In this document: positions 16,957-25,493 of the stretch, one piece after another | Layout of the letters: each line of letters starts with the position of its first letter | Position numbering within the stretch: position 1 is the first letter of the stretch | Program-made: the position numbers and the translations under genes | Notes under the pieces: model-generated | Databases searched by the model: none | What the model was told of the DNA's origin: nothing | What the model saw: the letters and a program-made list of their open reading frames with translations, nothing else | Source: Streptomyces sp. R41 | Lineage (GTDB): Bacteria > Actinomycetota > Actinomycetes > Streptomycetales > Streptomycetaceae | Length of the DNA: 64,000 bases | Direction of reading: 5' to 3' | NCBI RefSeq assembly: GCF_041053055.1 | Contig: NZ_CP163443.1 | Coordinates: 6,803,001-6,867,000, forward strand

Positions 16957-19563
16957 GTGAGCGAGATACCAGCGAAGGCCACGGAGTCCGAGGACCCGTC
17001 GGACGGCGCGAGGGCCGACGCCGCGGGCGATGTCGCGCGCATGGTGCCCGGCGAGGGCGCGGGCGACGCGATGTGGCAGAGCAGTCCGCCCGGTTCGATC
17101 TACGACTACATCAAGGTCGCCTCGTTCTCCATAGGTGCTGACGGGCTGGTGGACCAGTGGAGCCTGCGGGCCGAGCAGCTCTTCGGCATCTCCTCCGAGC
17201 GGGCCGTCGGCATGGATCCCATCGAGGCGTTCGTCGCCCCCGACCGGCGTGAGTTCGGGCAACGCAAGATGGCGGAGATCCTGGACGGCCGGGAGTGGAC
17301 CGGTGTGGTCCCCTTCCGGATGCCCGCCCCGGGCGATGGCGGCGAGGGAACCGAAGGGCTCGCCGAGGTCTATGTGATGCCCACCACTACGGTGGACGGT
17401 GAGCGGGCCGCCGTATGCATCGTCGTGGACGTCCGCACCCTGCGCCGGATCGAGACGGACCTCGCCGCCTCGCAGGCGATTTTCGGCCAATCTCCGTTCG
17501 GGTTCCTGCTGATCGACACCGACCTGCGAGTCCGGCGCGCCAACCAGCGGTTCGCCTCGACTTTCGGCGGCACCATGGACGACCACCGCGGGAAGGGAGT
17601 CCACGACTATCTGCCGCGCGCCGAGGCCGAGCGCGTCGCCGCGACCCTGCGGCGCGTCCTGGAAACCGGCGACTCCATCACGGACATGCACGTCACCGGC
17701 CATGTGCCCGGCTCCGACGAGCGCCGCCACTGGTCCGTCAACCTCTACCGTGTGCACAGTGGCACCGGCCGCCCCATTGGCATCGCCTGGCTCGGAACCG
17801 ACATCACCGCCCGTCGCGCCGCCGCCCGCGAAGCGGCCGCCGCCCGGCGCAATCTCGCCCTTCTGAACGAGGCCGGCGCCCGTATCGGCAACTCCCTCGA
17901 CCTGGAGACCACCGCCCGCGAACTCCTCGACGTCGTGGTCCCCGGATTCTGCGATCTGGCGACGGTGGACCTGTATCAAGGCCTCCTGGCAGGCGACGAG
18001 ACCCCGCCGGGCCTGGCCGACGGCAGCGCCGAACTGCGCCGGGTCGCCTTCGCCAGCGCCGTCTCCGACGCGCCCTTCGTCGGCGGACCGGCACCGGTGG
18101 CCGTGGGCGCGGTCCACCACTACCCCTTCAACTCGCCCTGTGCGGACGCCCTGCGTACCGCGCGCCCCCAGCACATCCCCGCCGATGAGGGCGGCCTCAT
18201 CCAGTCCACGCTGGCGGTTCCGATGGTCGCCCACGACACCGTCGTCGGGCTCGCCCAGTTCTCCCGTACGAAGGGCAGCGAGCCGTTCGGGGAACGCGAC
18301 CGGGCGCTCGCGGTGGAGTTGGCCGCGCGCGCCGCCGTCTGCATCGACAACGCGCGCCTGTACCGCCGTGAGCACGAGCGCGCGCTGATCCTGCAACGGT
18401 CGCTCCTCCCGCCGGGCGACCCGGAGGCGTCCGGCCTGGACATCGCCTGCCGCTACCTGCCGGGCAACGCGGCGACGGAGGTCGGCGGCGACTGGTTCGA
18501 CGTCATCGAACTCCCCGGCCACCGCACGGCGTTGGTGGTGGGGGACGTGATGGGACGCGGCCTGCGCGCCGCGGTGGCGATGGGTGAACTCCGCACGGCC
18601 GTAAGAACATTGGCACTGCTGGACCTGGAACCCGCCGAAGTCCTCTCGGCGTTGGACGAGATCGCCCGCGGCCTCGGCACACCGGGCGGGGTCCAGCAGG
18701 CCACCCGCACCGCCCGCCAGCCGCGCGACGCCGACCTCTCCGAGGTGTACCTCGCGACCTGCGTGTACGCCGTCTACGACTCCGTGACGCGTCGGTGCAC
18801 CTTCGCCAACGCGGGCCATCTGCCGCCGGTGCTGGTCGAACCCGGCGAGAGTGCGCTGATGCTCGACGTGCCGCCCGGGATGCCCCTCGGGGTGGGTGGC
18901 GAGCCCTTCGAGGAGGTGGAGGTCGAACTACCCGAAGGTGCGCTGTTGGCGCTCTACACGGATGGACTGGTCGAATCCCGCGACCATCCCCTCGACGAGG
19001 GCCTGCAAGCCTTCGTCGGCGCCCTGACGGACCCCTCCAGCCCCCTGGAGGACGTCTGCGACCACGTCCTCAACACCCTCGACACCCACCACGGCGAGGA
19101 CGACATCGCGCTGCTCATGGCGCGTGTCCAGGGGCTGCCCGCCGAGTCCGTCGGCGACTGGACGCTGCCGCGCGAGCCGCGCAGCGTGGGCCGCGCCCGC
19201 GAGTACGCGCGTACGCAGCTGGTGTCCTGGGGCCTGGAGCCCCTCGTCGACACGGCCGAACTCCTGGTCAGCGAGCTGGTGACCAACGCGCTGCGCTACG
19301 GCGAGGGCGAGATCCGGCTCCGGCTGCTCCTCGACCGCACATTGGTGTGCGAGGTGTGGGACGCGGGGCTCGTCCAGCCGCGGCGGCGACGCGCCCGTGA
19401 CACGGACGAGGGCGGGCGGGGGTTGCAGCTCGTGGGGCTGCTGTCCGCGGCCTGGGGGTCGCGGCGGACCCCACGGGGGAAGACCGTGTGGTTCGAACTC
19501 CCGTTGCCGGACGGGGAGACGGGGTTGGCGGACCCGGCGGAGGCGTTGCTGAGTCTGTTTTGA
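16957..19563 (+). CDS. PAS-PAS-GAF-SpoIIE phosphatase with C-terminal RsbW-like domain
   Basis: 868 residues. Order: PAS (about 49-150, IKVASFSIGADGLVDQW), second PAS (about 172-282, IFGQSPFGFLLIDTDLRVR), GAF (about 302-468), SpoIIE/PP2C phosphatase (about 495-725, with GGDWFD and VVGDVMGRGLRAA), and HATPase (about 738-848, LLVSELVTNALRYGEG and DEGGRGLQLVGLLSAAWG). The metal-binding Asp residues of the phosphatase are present. The protein would sense a signal, dephosphorylate an anti-sigma antagonist, and may also carry its own kinase. I chose GTG 16957 with GGAGGGG about 8 bases upstream; the frame is open to 16816. Confidence 0.92.
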   Translation: MSEIPAKATESEDPSDGARADAAGDVARMVPGEGAGDAMWQSSPPGSIYDYIKVASFSIGADGLVDQWSLRAEQLFGISSERAVGMDPIEAFVAPDRREFGQRKMAEILDGREWTGVVPFRMPAPGDGGEGTEGLAEVYVMPTTTVDGERAAVCIVVDVRTLRRIETDLAASQAIFGQSPFGFLLIDTDLRVRRANQRFASTFGGTMDDHRGKGVHDYLPRAEAERVAATLRRVLETGDSITDMHVTGHVPGSDERRHWSVNLYRVHSGTGRPIGIAWLGTDITARRAAAREAAAARRNLALLNEAGARIGNSLDLETTARELLDVVVPGFCDLATVDLYQGLLAGDETPPGLADGSAELRRVAFASAVSDAPFVGGPAPVAVGAVHHYPFNSPCADALRTARPQHIPADEGGLIQSTLAVPMVAHDTVVGLAQFSRTKGSEPFGERDRALAVELAARAAVCIDNARLYRREHERALILQRSLLPPGDPEASGLDIACRYLPGNAATEVGGDWFDVIELPGHRTALVVGDVMGRGLRAAVAMGELRTAVRTLALLDLEPAEVLSALDEIARGLGTPGGVQQATRTARQPRDADLSEVYLATCVYAVYDSVTRRCTFANAGHLPPVLVEPGESALMLDVPPGMPLGVGGEPFEEVEVELPEGALLALYTDGLVESRDHPLDEGLQAFVGALTDPSSPLEDVCDHVLNTLDTHHGEDDIALLMARVQGLPAESVGDWTLPREPRSVGRAREYARTQLVSWGLEPLVDTAELLVSELVTNALRYGEGEIRLRLLLDRTLVCEVWDAGLVQPRRRRARDTDEGGRGLQLVGLLSAAWGSRRTPRGKTVWFELPLPDGETGLADPAEALLSLF

Positions 19564-19571
19564 GGATTTTT

Positions 19572-19722
19572 CGCCCCAGCTGCCCCTTTTGGGGGCGCGG
19601 GGAACTGCGCAGTCTTTTAGGGGGGTCTGGGGGCGCAGCCCCCAGGGACGATGGGGGTCCCCCCGCTCGAGCGAAGCCGAGAGTGGGGGAGGGTAGGGGC
19701 GGAGGGGGCGAAAACCTCGTGC
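19572..19722. repeat. Interspersed Streptomyces palindromic repeat, copy B
   Basis: Contains GGGGGCGCGGGGAACTGCGC, the GGGTCTGGGGGCGCAGCCCCC hairpin, and the core CTCGAGCGAAGCCGAGAG bracketed by CCCCCC and GGGGG, then GGCGGAGGGGGCGAAAACCTC. It lies between two convergent genes, as does copy A. Confidence 0.7.
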
Positions 19723-19741
19723 CCCGGGCACCGACGCCGGG

Positions 19742-21334
19742 TCAGACGGCCGGTGTCGCCCGCCGCGCCCGCGTGCGGGGCCCGCCGAAGCTCGCGGGCC
19801 CGCCGCCGTGCCCCAGCAGGATCCCACCCAGCACGGCTCCCCCCACCCCGACACCCTCGTCGCCACCGGCCGGATTCCCGTACGCCCGCACGTCCCGCTC
19901 CGCGAGCTCCCGCGCCTGACGGGTGAGGCCATCGGCCCGCTGGACCTCGTAGAGGCCGGGGGAGGGGACGGCGAGGAGACGCTCCGCCTCCGCCTGCCGC
20001 GTCCGCGCCTCGCATCCCACAGCCGCCCGATGCGTCGTGACGAGATCCGCCGCGCCTTCGACGGCGCTACGGGCGGGGAGGAGAAAGTGCCCGAGCAGAG
20101 CGCGGACGCGCTCGTCGGAAAGGCCGACGTCGCCCGCCTCGGCGAGAGTCGTGCCCGCCTCGGCGACGCGACGAAGGGCGTCAAGGGGGTCGTACGCACC
20201 GGCCGCCGTCTCCCGGCGCACGTCGGCGAGAAGCGACTCGGCGTGCGCGACACGCCCGGGCAGCCGACCGACGCCCGCGGTCGCCAGCAGCCTGTGGGCC
20301 TCCGCGAGGTCGCCCTCCACCCCGGCGAGCGCGGCGGGCAACCGCTCGGCGGCCGAGGCCAGTTCGGCCGCGAGCCGTTCGACACCGTCCACGAGGGCGG
20401 CCGCCTGGTCGACGGCCCCCTCCGCCGTACGCAGATACGCGGCCGCCTTCCCGCCGTCGCCGCGGTCGAGGGACTGCCGGGCCTGGTTGAGATGGACGGT
20501 GGCGAACACGAGCCGGTCCTTGGCCTGTTCGACATGGCCCGCGACCGGGAGGGACGCGGAAGGGGCGTACCGCTTGTGGAGGTCGCCGAGCGTCGCCTCC
20601 GTGGCCGGGGTGCGCGCGGCGAGCTCGCGGAAGCGGGTCTCCGCCATCTCCAGGGGGGTTGCCGCGTTGCGCTCCAGGGCGCGCAGCAGGTCGAACCCGG
20701 CCGCCTCCGAGTCCAGCCGCCGCCCCGCCTCGGTGCAGCGGAGGACGATCTCCTCCAGCATGCCCCGGCCGTCCTCGGGGGCCGCCTCGTCGAGCCGCTG
20801 CCGCAGCCGGAAGGCGGCCGCCAGCTCGGATTTCGCGTACGCCAGCGCCTCTGCGTAGGACTTGACCGGCTCGTCCCCGAACTGGGCGGTGGCACAGCCG
20901 AGTTCCTCGGCGCTGGTGCGGACGCAGTCGTCCGTGTCGACCAGCAACTGGCGCGTCTGCCGGTCCAGTTCGCGGACCGACGGTACGGCGTGCCGGGTGC
21001 CGCCGCCCGGTGTCGTACGCGTCCTCGACCGCCGCTTGCGCCGCGCGTACCCGTACGCCGCCAGTACCACCGCGGCGCCCACCGCGACGAGGGGCAGTAC
21101 GAGATCCCCGGTGGCCGTCCCGTCCTGACTCGGAGCACCCTCGGCCTCGTGTGCGGCCCCCGCGCTGTCGGCGACCCGCACACTCCGCGCCGCGGTCACC
21201 GCATCCCCCGCCCCAGCCAGCGGCAGCACCAGCCACCCCACCGCCAACAGCCCCCCGAGCACGACATGCGCCACCCGCACGGCTATGTGGGACGTGGCTC
21301 GGCGCGACCGGTTCCGGCTCTGGGGCGACGTCAC
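19742..21334 (-). CDS. TPM-related membrane protein lacking the TPM domain
   Basis: 530 residues. A basic N-terminus leads to a membrane helix (about 18-42, VVLGGLLAVGWLVLPLAG), a linker, a second helix (DLVLPLVAVGAAVVLAAYGYARRKRR), and then about 400 residues of Ala/Glu/Arg-rich alpha-helix (ELDRQTRQLLVDTDDCVR, LRALERNAATPLEMAETRFR). The C-terminus is Gly-rich. The helical part resembles the C-terminal half of actinobacterial TPM-domain proteins, but the short outer part here is too small for a TPM domain. GTG at 21334 is the best start though no ribosome site is clear; the frame is open to 21841. Function unknown. Confidence 0.65.
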   Translation of the reverse strand: MTSPQSRNRSRRATSHIAVRVAHVVLGGLLAVGWLVLPLAGAGDAVTAARSVRVADSAGAAHEAEGAPSQDGTATGDLVLPLVAVGAAVVLAAYGYARRKRRSRTRTTPGGGTRHAVPSVRELDRQTRQLLVDTDDCVRTSAEELGCATAQFGDEPVKSYAEALAYAKSELAAAFRLRQRLDEAAPEDGRGMLEEIVLRCTEAGRRLDSEAAGFDLLRALERNAATPLEMAETRFRELAARTPATEATLGDLHKRYAPSASLPVAGHVEQAKDRLVFATVHLNQARQSLDRGDGGKAAAYLRTAEGAVDQAAALVDGVERLAAELASAAERLPAALAGVEGDLAEAHRLLATAGVGRLPGRVAHAESLLADVRRETAAGAYDPLDALRRVAEAGTTLAEAGDVGLSDERVRALLGHFLLPARSAVEGAADLVTTHRAAVGCEARTRQAEAERLLAVPSPGLYEVQRADGLTRQARELAERDVRAYGNPAGGDEGVGVGGAVLGGILLGHGGGPASFGGPRTRARRATPAV

Positions 21335-21440
21335 ATTTGGGAGCGTATGACCGCTCGCGCGCCGACGCGACCGGGGTACGCCGAGGCGGGGGCGCCTAAG
21401 GTACGGGGGGACACGGGGGTGTACGGGAGGGGCGCGGGGG

Positions 21441-23741
21441 ATGGACACGGGCGGCACGGAATCGGCAACGGAGAACCACGCGGAGAGCCAGGCGCCACCC
21501 GCCGGGCCCCCGACGAACGCGGTCCCAACCCGACGGCAGACCCCGCGGGAGCCGAACCCTGCCGACCACCCAACGGCACCAGCGACCCCGACGAACGAAG
21601 AGGGCCAGACGGGAGACAACCAGCCCCCGGCGGCTGACGCCGGAGAGCCGGCGGGCGCCCCTGCGCAGTCGGCGGGGGACTCCGCGCCGCGGTCAGGTCC
21701 CCGCAATGAGTCGGCGGGCGGCCCCGTACTGGCGGCAGGCCGGCCCGGGGAGCCGGTGAGCGGCTCGGGGCAGTCGATGGGCGACCGCTCGCTGCCGGAG
21801 GGCGAACGCGGTGATCCGGTGGGCGATGCCAGGCAGTCCACGGGCAGCTCGGCCTTGGCGGCGGCCCGGCTCGGAGACTACGCGGGCGGCTCGGGGCGGT
21901 CGGCGGGCGACCGCTCGCTGCCGGAGGGCGAACGCGGTGATCCGGTGGGCGATGCCAGGCAGTCCGCGGGCAGCTCGGCCTTGGCGGCGGCCCGGCTCGG
22001 GGACCACGTGGGCGGCTCGGGGCAGTCGGCGGGCGACCGCTCGCTGCCGGAGGGCGAACGCGGTGATCCGGTGGGCGATGCCAGGCAGTCCGCGGGCAGC
22101 TCGGCCTTGGCGGCGGCCCGGCTCGGAGACTACGCGGGCGGCTCGGGGCGGTCGGCGGGCGACCGCTCGCTGCCGGAGGGCGAACGCGGTGATCCGGTGG
22201 GCGACGGCAGGCAGTCCCCGGGCAGCTCGGCCCTGGTGGCAGGCCGGCCCGGGGACCACGCGGGCGGCTCGGGGCAGTCGGCTGCCCCCGCGCAATCGGC
22301 AGGACACCCCGGTGAGCTGCCAGGCGACCCCGGCTCGCGGGCAGGCGCCCCCGCACAGCCGTCGGAGGACCCCGGAGTGCCGGCAGCCACCTCCGCCCCG
22401 CAGCCAGGCCACCCCGGCGACGACCCCGCAGATGCCCCGGTGCCTTCCGCGGATGCCTCCGGGCTGTCGGCAGGTGTCCCGGTGCCTTCCGCGGATGGCT
22501 CCGGGCTGTCGGCAGGTGTCCTGGTGCCTTCCGCGGATACCCCCGGGCCGCCGGCAGGTGTCCCCGTGCCTTCCGCGGATACCCCCGTGCCTTCCGCGGA
22601 TACCCCCGAGCCGCTGGCAGATACCTCCGAGCCGCCCGCGGATACCCCGTCCCCGCCGCTGTCAGGCGCCCCCGACAAGCCCACGCACCCCGTCGGCCCC
22701 GCCCGGACCCGACGGATCGTCCGGGTGTGGCGCAACCCCCGCCTCCGCTGGCCCAAGCGCATCGCCCTCACTCTGCTCCTGGTCCTTCTCCTCCCCTCCC
22801 TCGCCGCGGGAATCGCCCTCCGGGTGAACTACGCGGGAGACCCGGCCGCCGGCACCCTGACCAGAAACCGTGATGCGCTGTGGCTGGGGCACGCCTGGGT
22901 GGACGGGCGGAAGGGGGACGCGGACGTCGAGGCGCTGGCGGCGCGGCTGCGGAGTACCGGGATCCGGGATCTGTATGTGCACGCGGGGCCGCTGGAGCAT
23001 GACGGGACGTTGCCGGCGGCGGCGTATCCGGGGGCCGGCCGGCTGATCGCGGCCGTGCACCGGCAGCTGTCCGGCGTACGGGTGCAGGCGTGGCTCGGGG
23101 ACGAGCTGGCCAGTGAGGGGCCGGTCGGGCTGCGGCTGGACCGGGCGGCGACCCGGTCGGCCGTCGTGCGGTCGGCCCGCCAGGTCCTCGCGGCCGGCTT
23201 CGACGGTGTCCACTTCGACCTGGAGCCCCTCCATTCGGGCGACCGCGACTACCTCTCCCTCCTCGACGACCTGCACCGGGTCACCCGGGCCCGCGGTGTC
23301 CCGCTCTCCGTCGCCGCCCACCAGATCGACCCGCTCCCGGCGGCCCACGCCATCCGCGGCACCCTCACGGGACACCCCAAGTGGTGGTCCCAGTCGTACT
23401 TCGGCCAAGTGGCCCGCCGCGTCGACCAGATCGCCCTCATGTCGTACGACACGGCACTCCCGCTGGAGAGCCTGTACGGCGGTTACGTCGCCCAGCAGAC
23501 CTCCCTCGCCCTCGAAGTCACCCCGAAGTCCACGGACTTGCTGATGGGCCTGCCGTTCTTCCACGAGGACGACATGAGCCACCACGGGTCGGCGGAAACC
23601 GTCGCGGCCGCCGTCCGCGGCACCCGTCTCGGCCTCTCCCGCACGGATCGCCACCGTGAGCGGTTCGGGGTCGCCCTGTACGTGGATTTCGCCGCCACGG
23701 AGAAGGACTGGACGGCGTATCGGGAAGGCTGGGTCCGGTGA
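21441..23741 (+). CDS. Type II membrane protein: repeat-rich tail plus GH18-like outer domain
   Basis: 766 residues in three parts. Residues 1-438 are low-complexity, rich in Pro, Ser, Gly, Asp and Ala, with four 42-residue repeats at about 109-276 and shorter VPSADTP-type repeats at about 333-400. A basic stretch (RRIVRVWRNPRLRWPKR) and one membrane helix (about 440-462) follow. The remaining 300 residues form a glycoside-hydrolase-like barrel: GIRDLYVHAGPLEHDG, FDGVHFDLEPLHSGD (like the DxxDxE region of GH18) and IALMSYDTALPL. By charge, the tail should be cytoplasmic and the barrel outside. Substrate is unknown. RBS GGGAGG lies upstream. It is followed by an overlapping small gene. Confidence 0.75.
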   Translation: MDTGGTESATENHAESQAPPAGPPTNAVPTRRQTPREPNPADHPTAPATPTNEEGQTGDNQPPAADAGEPAGAPAQSAGDSAPRSGPRNESAGGPVLAAGRPGEPVSGSGQSMGDRSLPEGERGDPVGDARQSTGSSALAAARLGDYAGGSGRSAGDRSLPEGERGDPVGDARQSAGSSALAAARLGDHVGGSGQSAGDRSLPEGERGDPVGDARQSAGSSALAAARLGDYAGGSGRSAGDRSLPEGERGDPVGDGRQSPGSSALVAGRPGDHAGGSGQSAAPAQSAGHPGELPGDPGSRAGAPAQPSEDPGVPAATSAPQPGHPGDDPADAPVPSADASGLSAGVPVPSADGSGLSAGVLVPSADTPGPPAGVPVPSADTPVPSADTPEPLADTSEPPADTPSPPLSGAPDKPTHPVGPARTRRIVRVWRNPRLRWPKRIALTLLLVLLLPSLAAGIALRVNYAGDPAAGTLTRNRDALWLGHAWVDGRKGDADVEALAARLRSTGIRDLYVHAGPLEHDGTLPAAAYPGAGRLIAAVHRQLSGVRVQAWLGDELASEGPVGLRLDRAATRSAVVRSARQVLAAGFDGVHFDLEPLHSGDRDYLSLLDDLHRVTRARGVPLSVAAHQIDPLPAAHAIRGTLTGHPKWWSQSYFGQVARRVDQIALMSYDTALPLESLYGGYVAQQTSLALEVTPKSTDLLMGLPFFHEDDMSHHGSAETVAAAVRGTRLGLSRTDRHRERFGVALYVDFAATEKDWTAYREGWVR
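21765..22268 (+). repeat. Four 126-bp in-frame tandem repeats
   Basis: Units begin at 21765, 21891, 22017 and 22143; a partial fifth begins at 22269. Each encodes 42 residues, for example SGRSAGDRSLPEGERGDPVG and on to a GG end. Units 1 and 3 end in DYAGG and units 2 and 4 in DHVGG/DHAGG, so the array looks like a duplicated two-unit (252 bp) block. Confidence 0.9.
22438..22640 (+). repeat. Short in-frame repeats encoding VPSAD-type motifs
   Basis: The 15-mer GTGCCTTCCGCGGAT recurs at least five times, first spaced 48 bp (16 residues) and later closer. It encodes VPSADASGLSAG-like units within the same cytoplasmic tail. Confidence 0.8.
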
Positions 23742-24022
23742 CCGGCACCCGTACGTCTCTCACCCGCCACGACCTGGCCCCCCTCGCCCACGCCGCCGTC
23801 GGCCCCGCCCGCACCCTCACCGCGACCACACGACTCCGTGGCGGCAGCAAGAAGGACCGGCTGCGCCTGTACCGCCTGGCGATGCACCTCTCCCTCGTCT
23901 CGGGCCCACTGCGCCTGCTCGACGGCGACTTCCCGCAGCCGGGGCCCATGCGCGGGATCGCGGAGTACAACATTCAACAGACGGTCATGTTCCTGGAGGA
24001 CCCGAATCCCCGCGTGCCATGA
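23738..24022 (+). CDS. Small hypothetical protein overlapping the GH18-like gene
   Basis: 94 residues, basic in its first half (TRHDLAPLAHAAVGPARTL, KKDRLRLYRLAMHLSL) and ending FLEDPNPRVP. No membrane segment or known motif is recognised. The GTG start overlaps the upstream TGA in GTGA, pointing to translational coupling with the GH18-like gene. Confidence 0.65.
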   Translation: MTGTRTSLTRHDLAPLAHAAVGPARTLTATTRLRGGSKKDRLRLYRLAMHLSLVSGPLRLLDGDFPQPGPMRGIAEYNIQQTVMFLEDPNPRVP

Positions 24023-24068
24023 TCGGAGCGCGCGCCGTGCTCGGCACGCACCGGGAGATGGGGGTCTG

Positions 24069-24389
24069 ATGCACTCGTATCTGGTGGCGTTCGCCGTGCT
24101 CGCCGTGGTCGGCCTCGCGGGGATCGGGATCGCGGGCATCACGACGGGCTGGGTGCCGCCGTGGGGCCGTCGCCGGGTCCTGCGGCCGAAGCTGTGGGGG
24201 TACGGCTCGGTGGTGGGAGCCGTCGGCATGTCCCTGTACATGTTCCTCGGACCGTTCCGCGGGCCCGACGCCGACATGACGCCCTACGCCATGGCCGGGA
24301 TGGCCGTGTTCTTCGTGGGGCTCGTGCTGCAGATGGCGGGGCAGCGCCCCGGCCGCCCCGCGAGACCGATGACGGCGGACGAGCGATGA
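24069..24389 (+). CDS. Small three-helix membrane protein
   Basis: 106 residues. Hydrophobic segments at about 4-25 (VAFAVLAVVGLAGIGIAGIT), 45-63 and 74-90. ATG at 24069 follows GAGATGGGGG. The stop overlaps the next start (ATGA). Not recognised; likely co-expressed with its neighbours, and similar in plan to the next gene, including WGRR and LWG motifs. Confidence 0.65.
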   Translation: MHSYLVAFAVLAVVGLAGIGIAGITTGWVPPWGRRRVLRPKLWGYGSVVGAVGMSLYMFLGPFRGPDADMTPYAMAGMAVFFVGLVLQMAGQRPGRPARPMTADER

Positions 24390-24742
24390 CCGCCGACTGG
24401 CACTTCGCGCTGGGACTGGCCGAGGGCGTGGTCCTGGGACTGGCGGCCGCCGTCGGGATCGTCGCCGTGCGCGGGGGCCGGGTGCCCGGGTGGGAGCGCC
24501 GCCCGGTTTTCCGGCGACGGCTGTGGGGCCAGGGAGCACTGGTGCTGACGGCGTCCGTCGCGCTTCCCTCCCTGGCGCTCGCCCTGATCGGCCCCGGTGC
24601 CGTCCAGTTCGCCTTCACCCTCGTGGGCAGCGCTGGAATGCTCACCGGAGCCGCCCTGATGCACCGCGCCCGTCGCGACCGCCGACGCCCCGGCGGCCCC
24701 GCGGCAGGCCCGGATTCCGGCCCTACGTCTCCCGCCTCCTGA
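24386..24742 (+). CDS. Small membrane protein, paralogue-like to its upstream neighbour
   Basis: 118 residues. Hydrophobic segments at about 10-29, 46-66 and 70-88; an Arg/Pro-rich tail. It shares the arrangement VPGWERRPVFRRRLWG with VPPWGRRRVLRPKLWG of the preceding protein, so the two may have arisen by duplication. It starts in an ATGA overlap. Its 3' end overlaps the convergent sdhB gene by 20 bp. Function unknown. Confidence 0.65.
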   Translation: MTADWHFALGLAEGVVLGLAAAVGIVAVRGGRVPGWERRPVFRRRLWGQGALVLTASVALPSLALALIGPGAVQFAFTLVGSAGMLTGAALMHRARRDRRRPGGPAAGPDSGPTSPAS

Positions 24743-25493
24743 TCTTCGACCCCAGCCACACCAGCGGGTCGTACTTGCGGTCGACCGCGCGTTCCTTCAA
24801 GGGAATCAGGGCGTTGTCGGTGATCTTGATGCCCTCGGGGCAGACCTCCGTGCAGCACTTGGTGATGTTGCAGTAGCCGAGGCCGTGTTCGTCCTGGGCG
24901 GTGCGCTTGCGGTCCAGGCCGGACTCCGCCGCCGCGTCCAGCGGGTGCATGTCCAGCTCCGCCACCCGCATCAGGAAGCGCGGGCCGGCGAACGCCGGTT
25001 TGTTCTCATCGTGGTCGCGGACGACATGGCAGGTGTCCTGGCACAGGAAGCACTCGATGCACTTGCGGAACTCCTGCGAGCGGTCGACGTCCTCCTGCTG
25101 CATCCGGTACTCGCCGGGGCCCAGGTCCGCCGGGGGCACGAAGGCCGGCACCTCCCTCGCCTTCGTGTAGTTGAAGCCGACGTCCGTGACGAGATCACGT
25201 ACGACGGGGAAGGCGCGGAGCGGCGTGACAGTGATCGTCTCCTCGGGCGTGAACACCGACATCCGCGTCATGCACATCAGCCGCGGCCGCCCGTTGATCT
25301 CCGCCGAACACGAACCGCACTTGCCCGCCTTGCAGTTCCAGCGCACGGCCAGGTCGGGGGCCTGGGTCGCCTGGAGCCGGTGGATGATGTCCAGCACCAC
25401 CTCACCGTCGTTCACCTCGACCTCGAAGTCCTCCAGGCCGCCGCCCTTGACGTCCCCGCGCCACACCTTGAAGCGGGCCTCATAGCTGCTCAC
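24723..25493 (-). CDS. sdhB: Succinate dehydrogenase iron-sulfur subunit
   Basis: 256 residues. The [2Fe-2S] cysteines are C54, C59, C62 and C74 (CKAGKCGSC). The second domain has C145-IE-C148-FL-C151-QDT-C155 and C208, C213/C214, C218 (CPEGI) for the [4Fe-4S] and [3Fe-4S] clusters. It passes electrons from SdhA flavin to the membrane subunit at the inner face of the membrane. GTG start overlaps the sdhA stop (GTGA), showing coupling. By order and membrane subunit this is the Sdh1 type of actinobacteria. Confidence 0.93.
   Translation of the reverse strand: MSSYEARFKVWRGDVKGGGLEDFEVEVNDGEVVLDIIHRLQATQAPDLAVRWNCKAGKCGSCSAEINGRPRLMCMTRMSVFTPEETITVTPLRAFPVVRDLVTDVGFNYTKAREVPAFVPPADLGPGEYRMQQEDVDRSQEFRKCIECFLCQDTCHVVRDHDENKPAFAGPRFLMRVAELDMHPLDAAAESGLDRKRTAQDEHGLGYCNITKCCTEVCPEGIKITDNALIPLKERAVDRKYDPLVWLGSKIRRRET

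Noticed and set aside
21765..22268. CRISPR-like array
   Set aside because: The repeats are 126 bp, contiguous without spacers, and in frame within one coding sequence.
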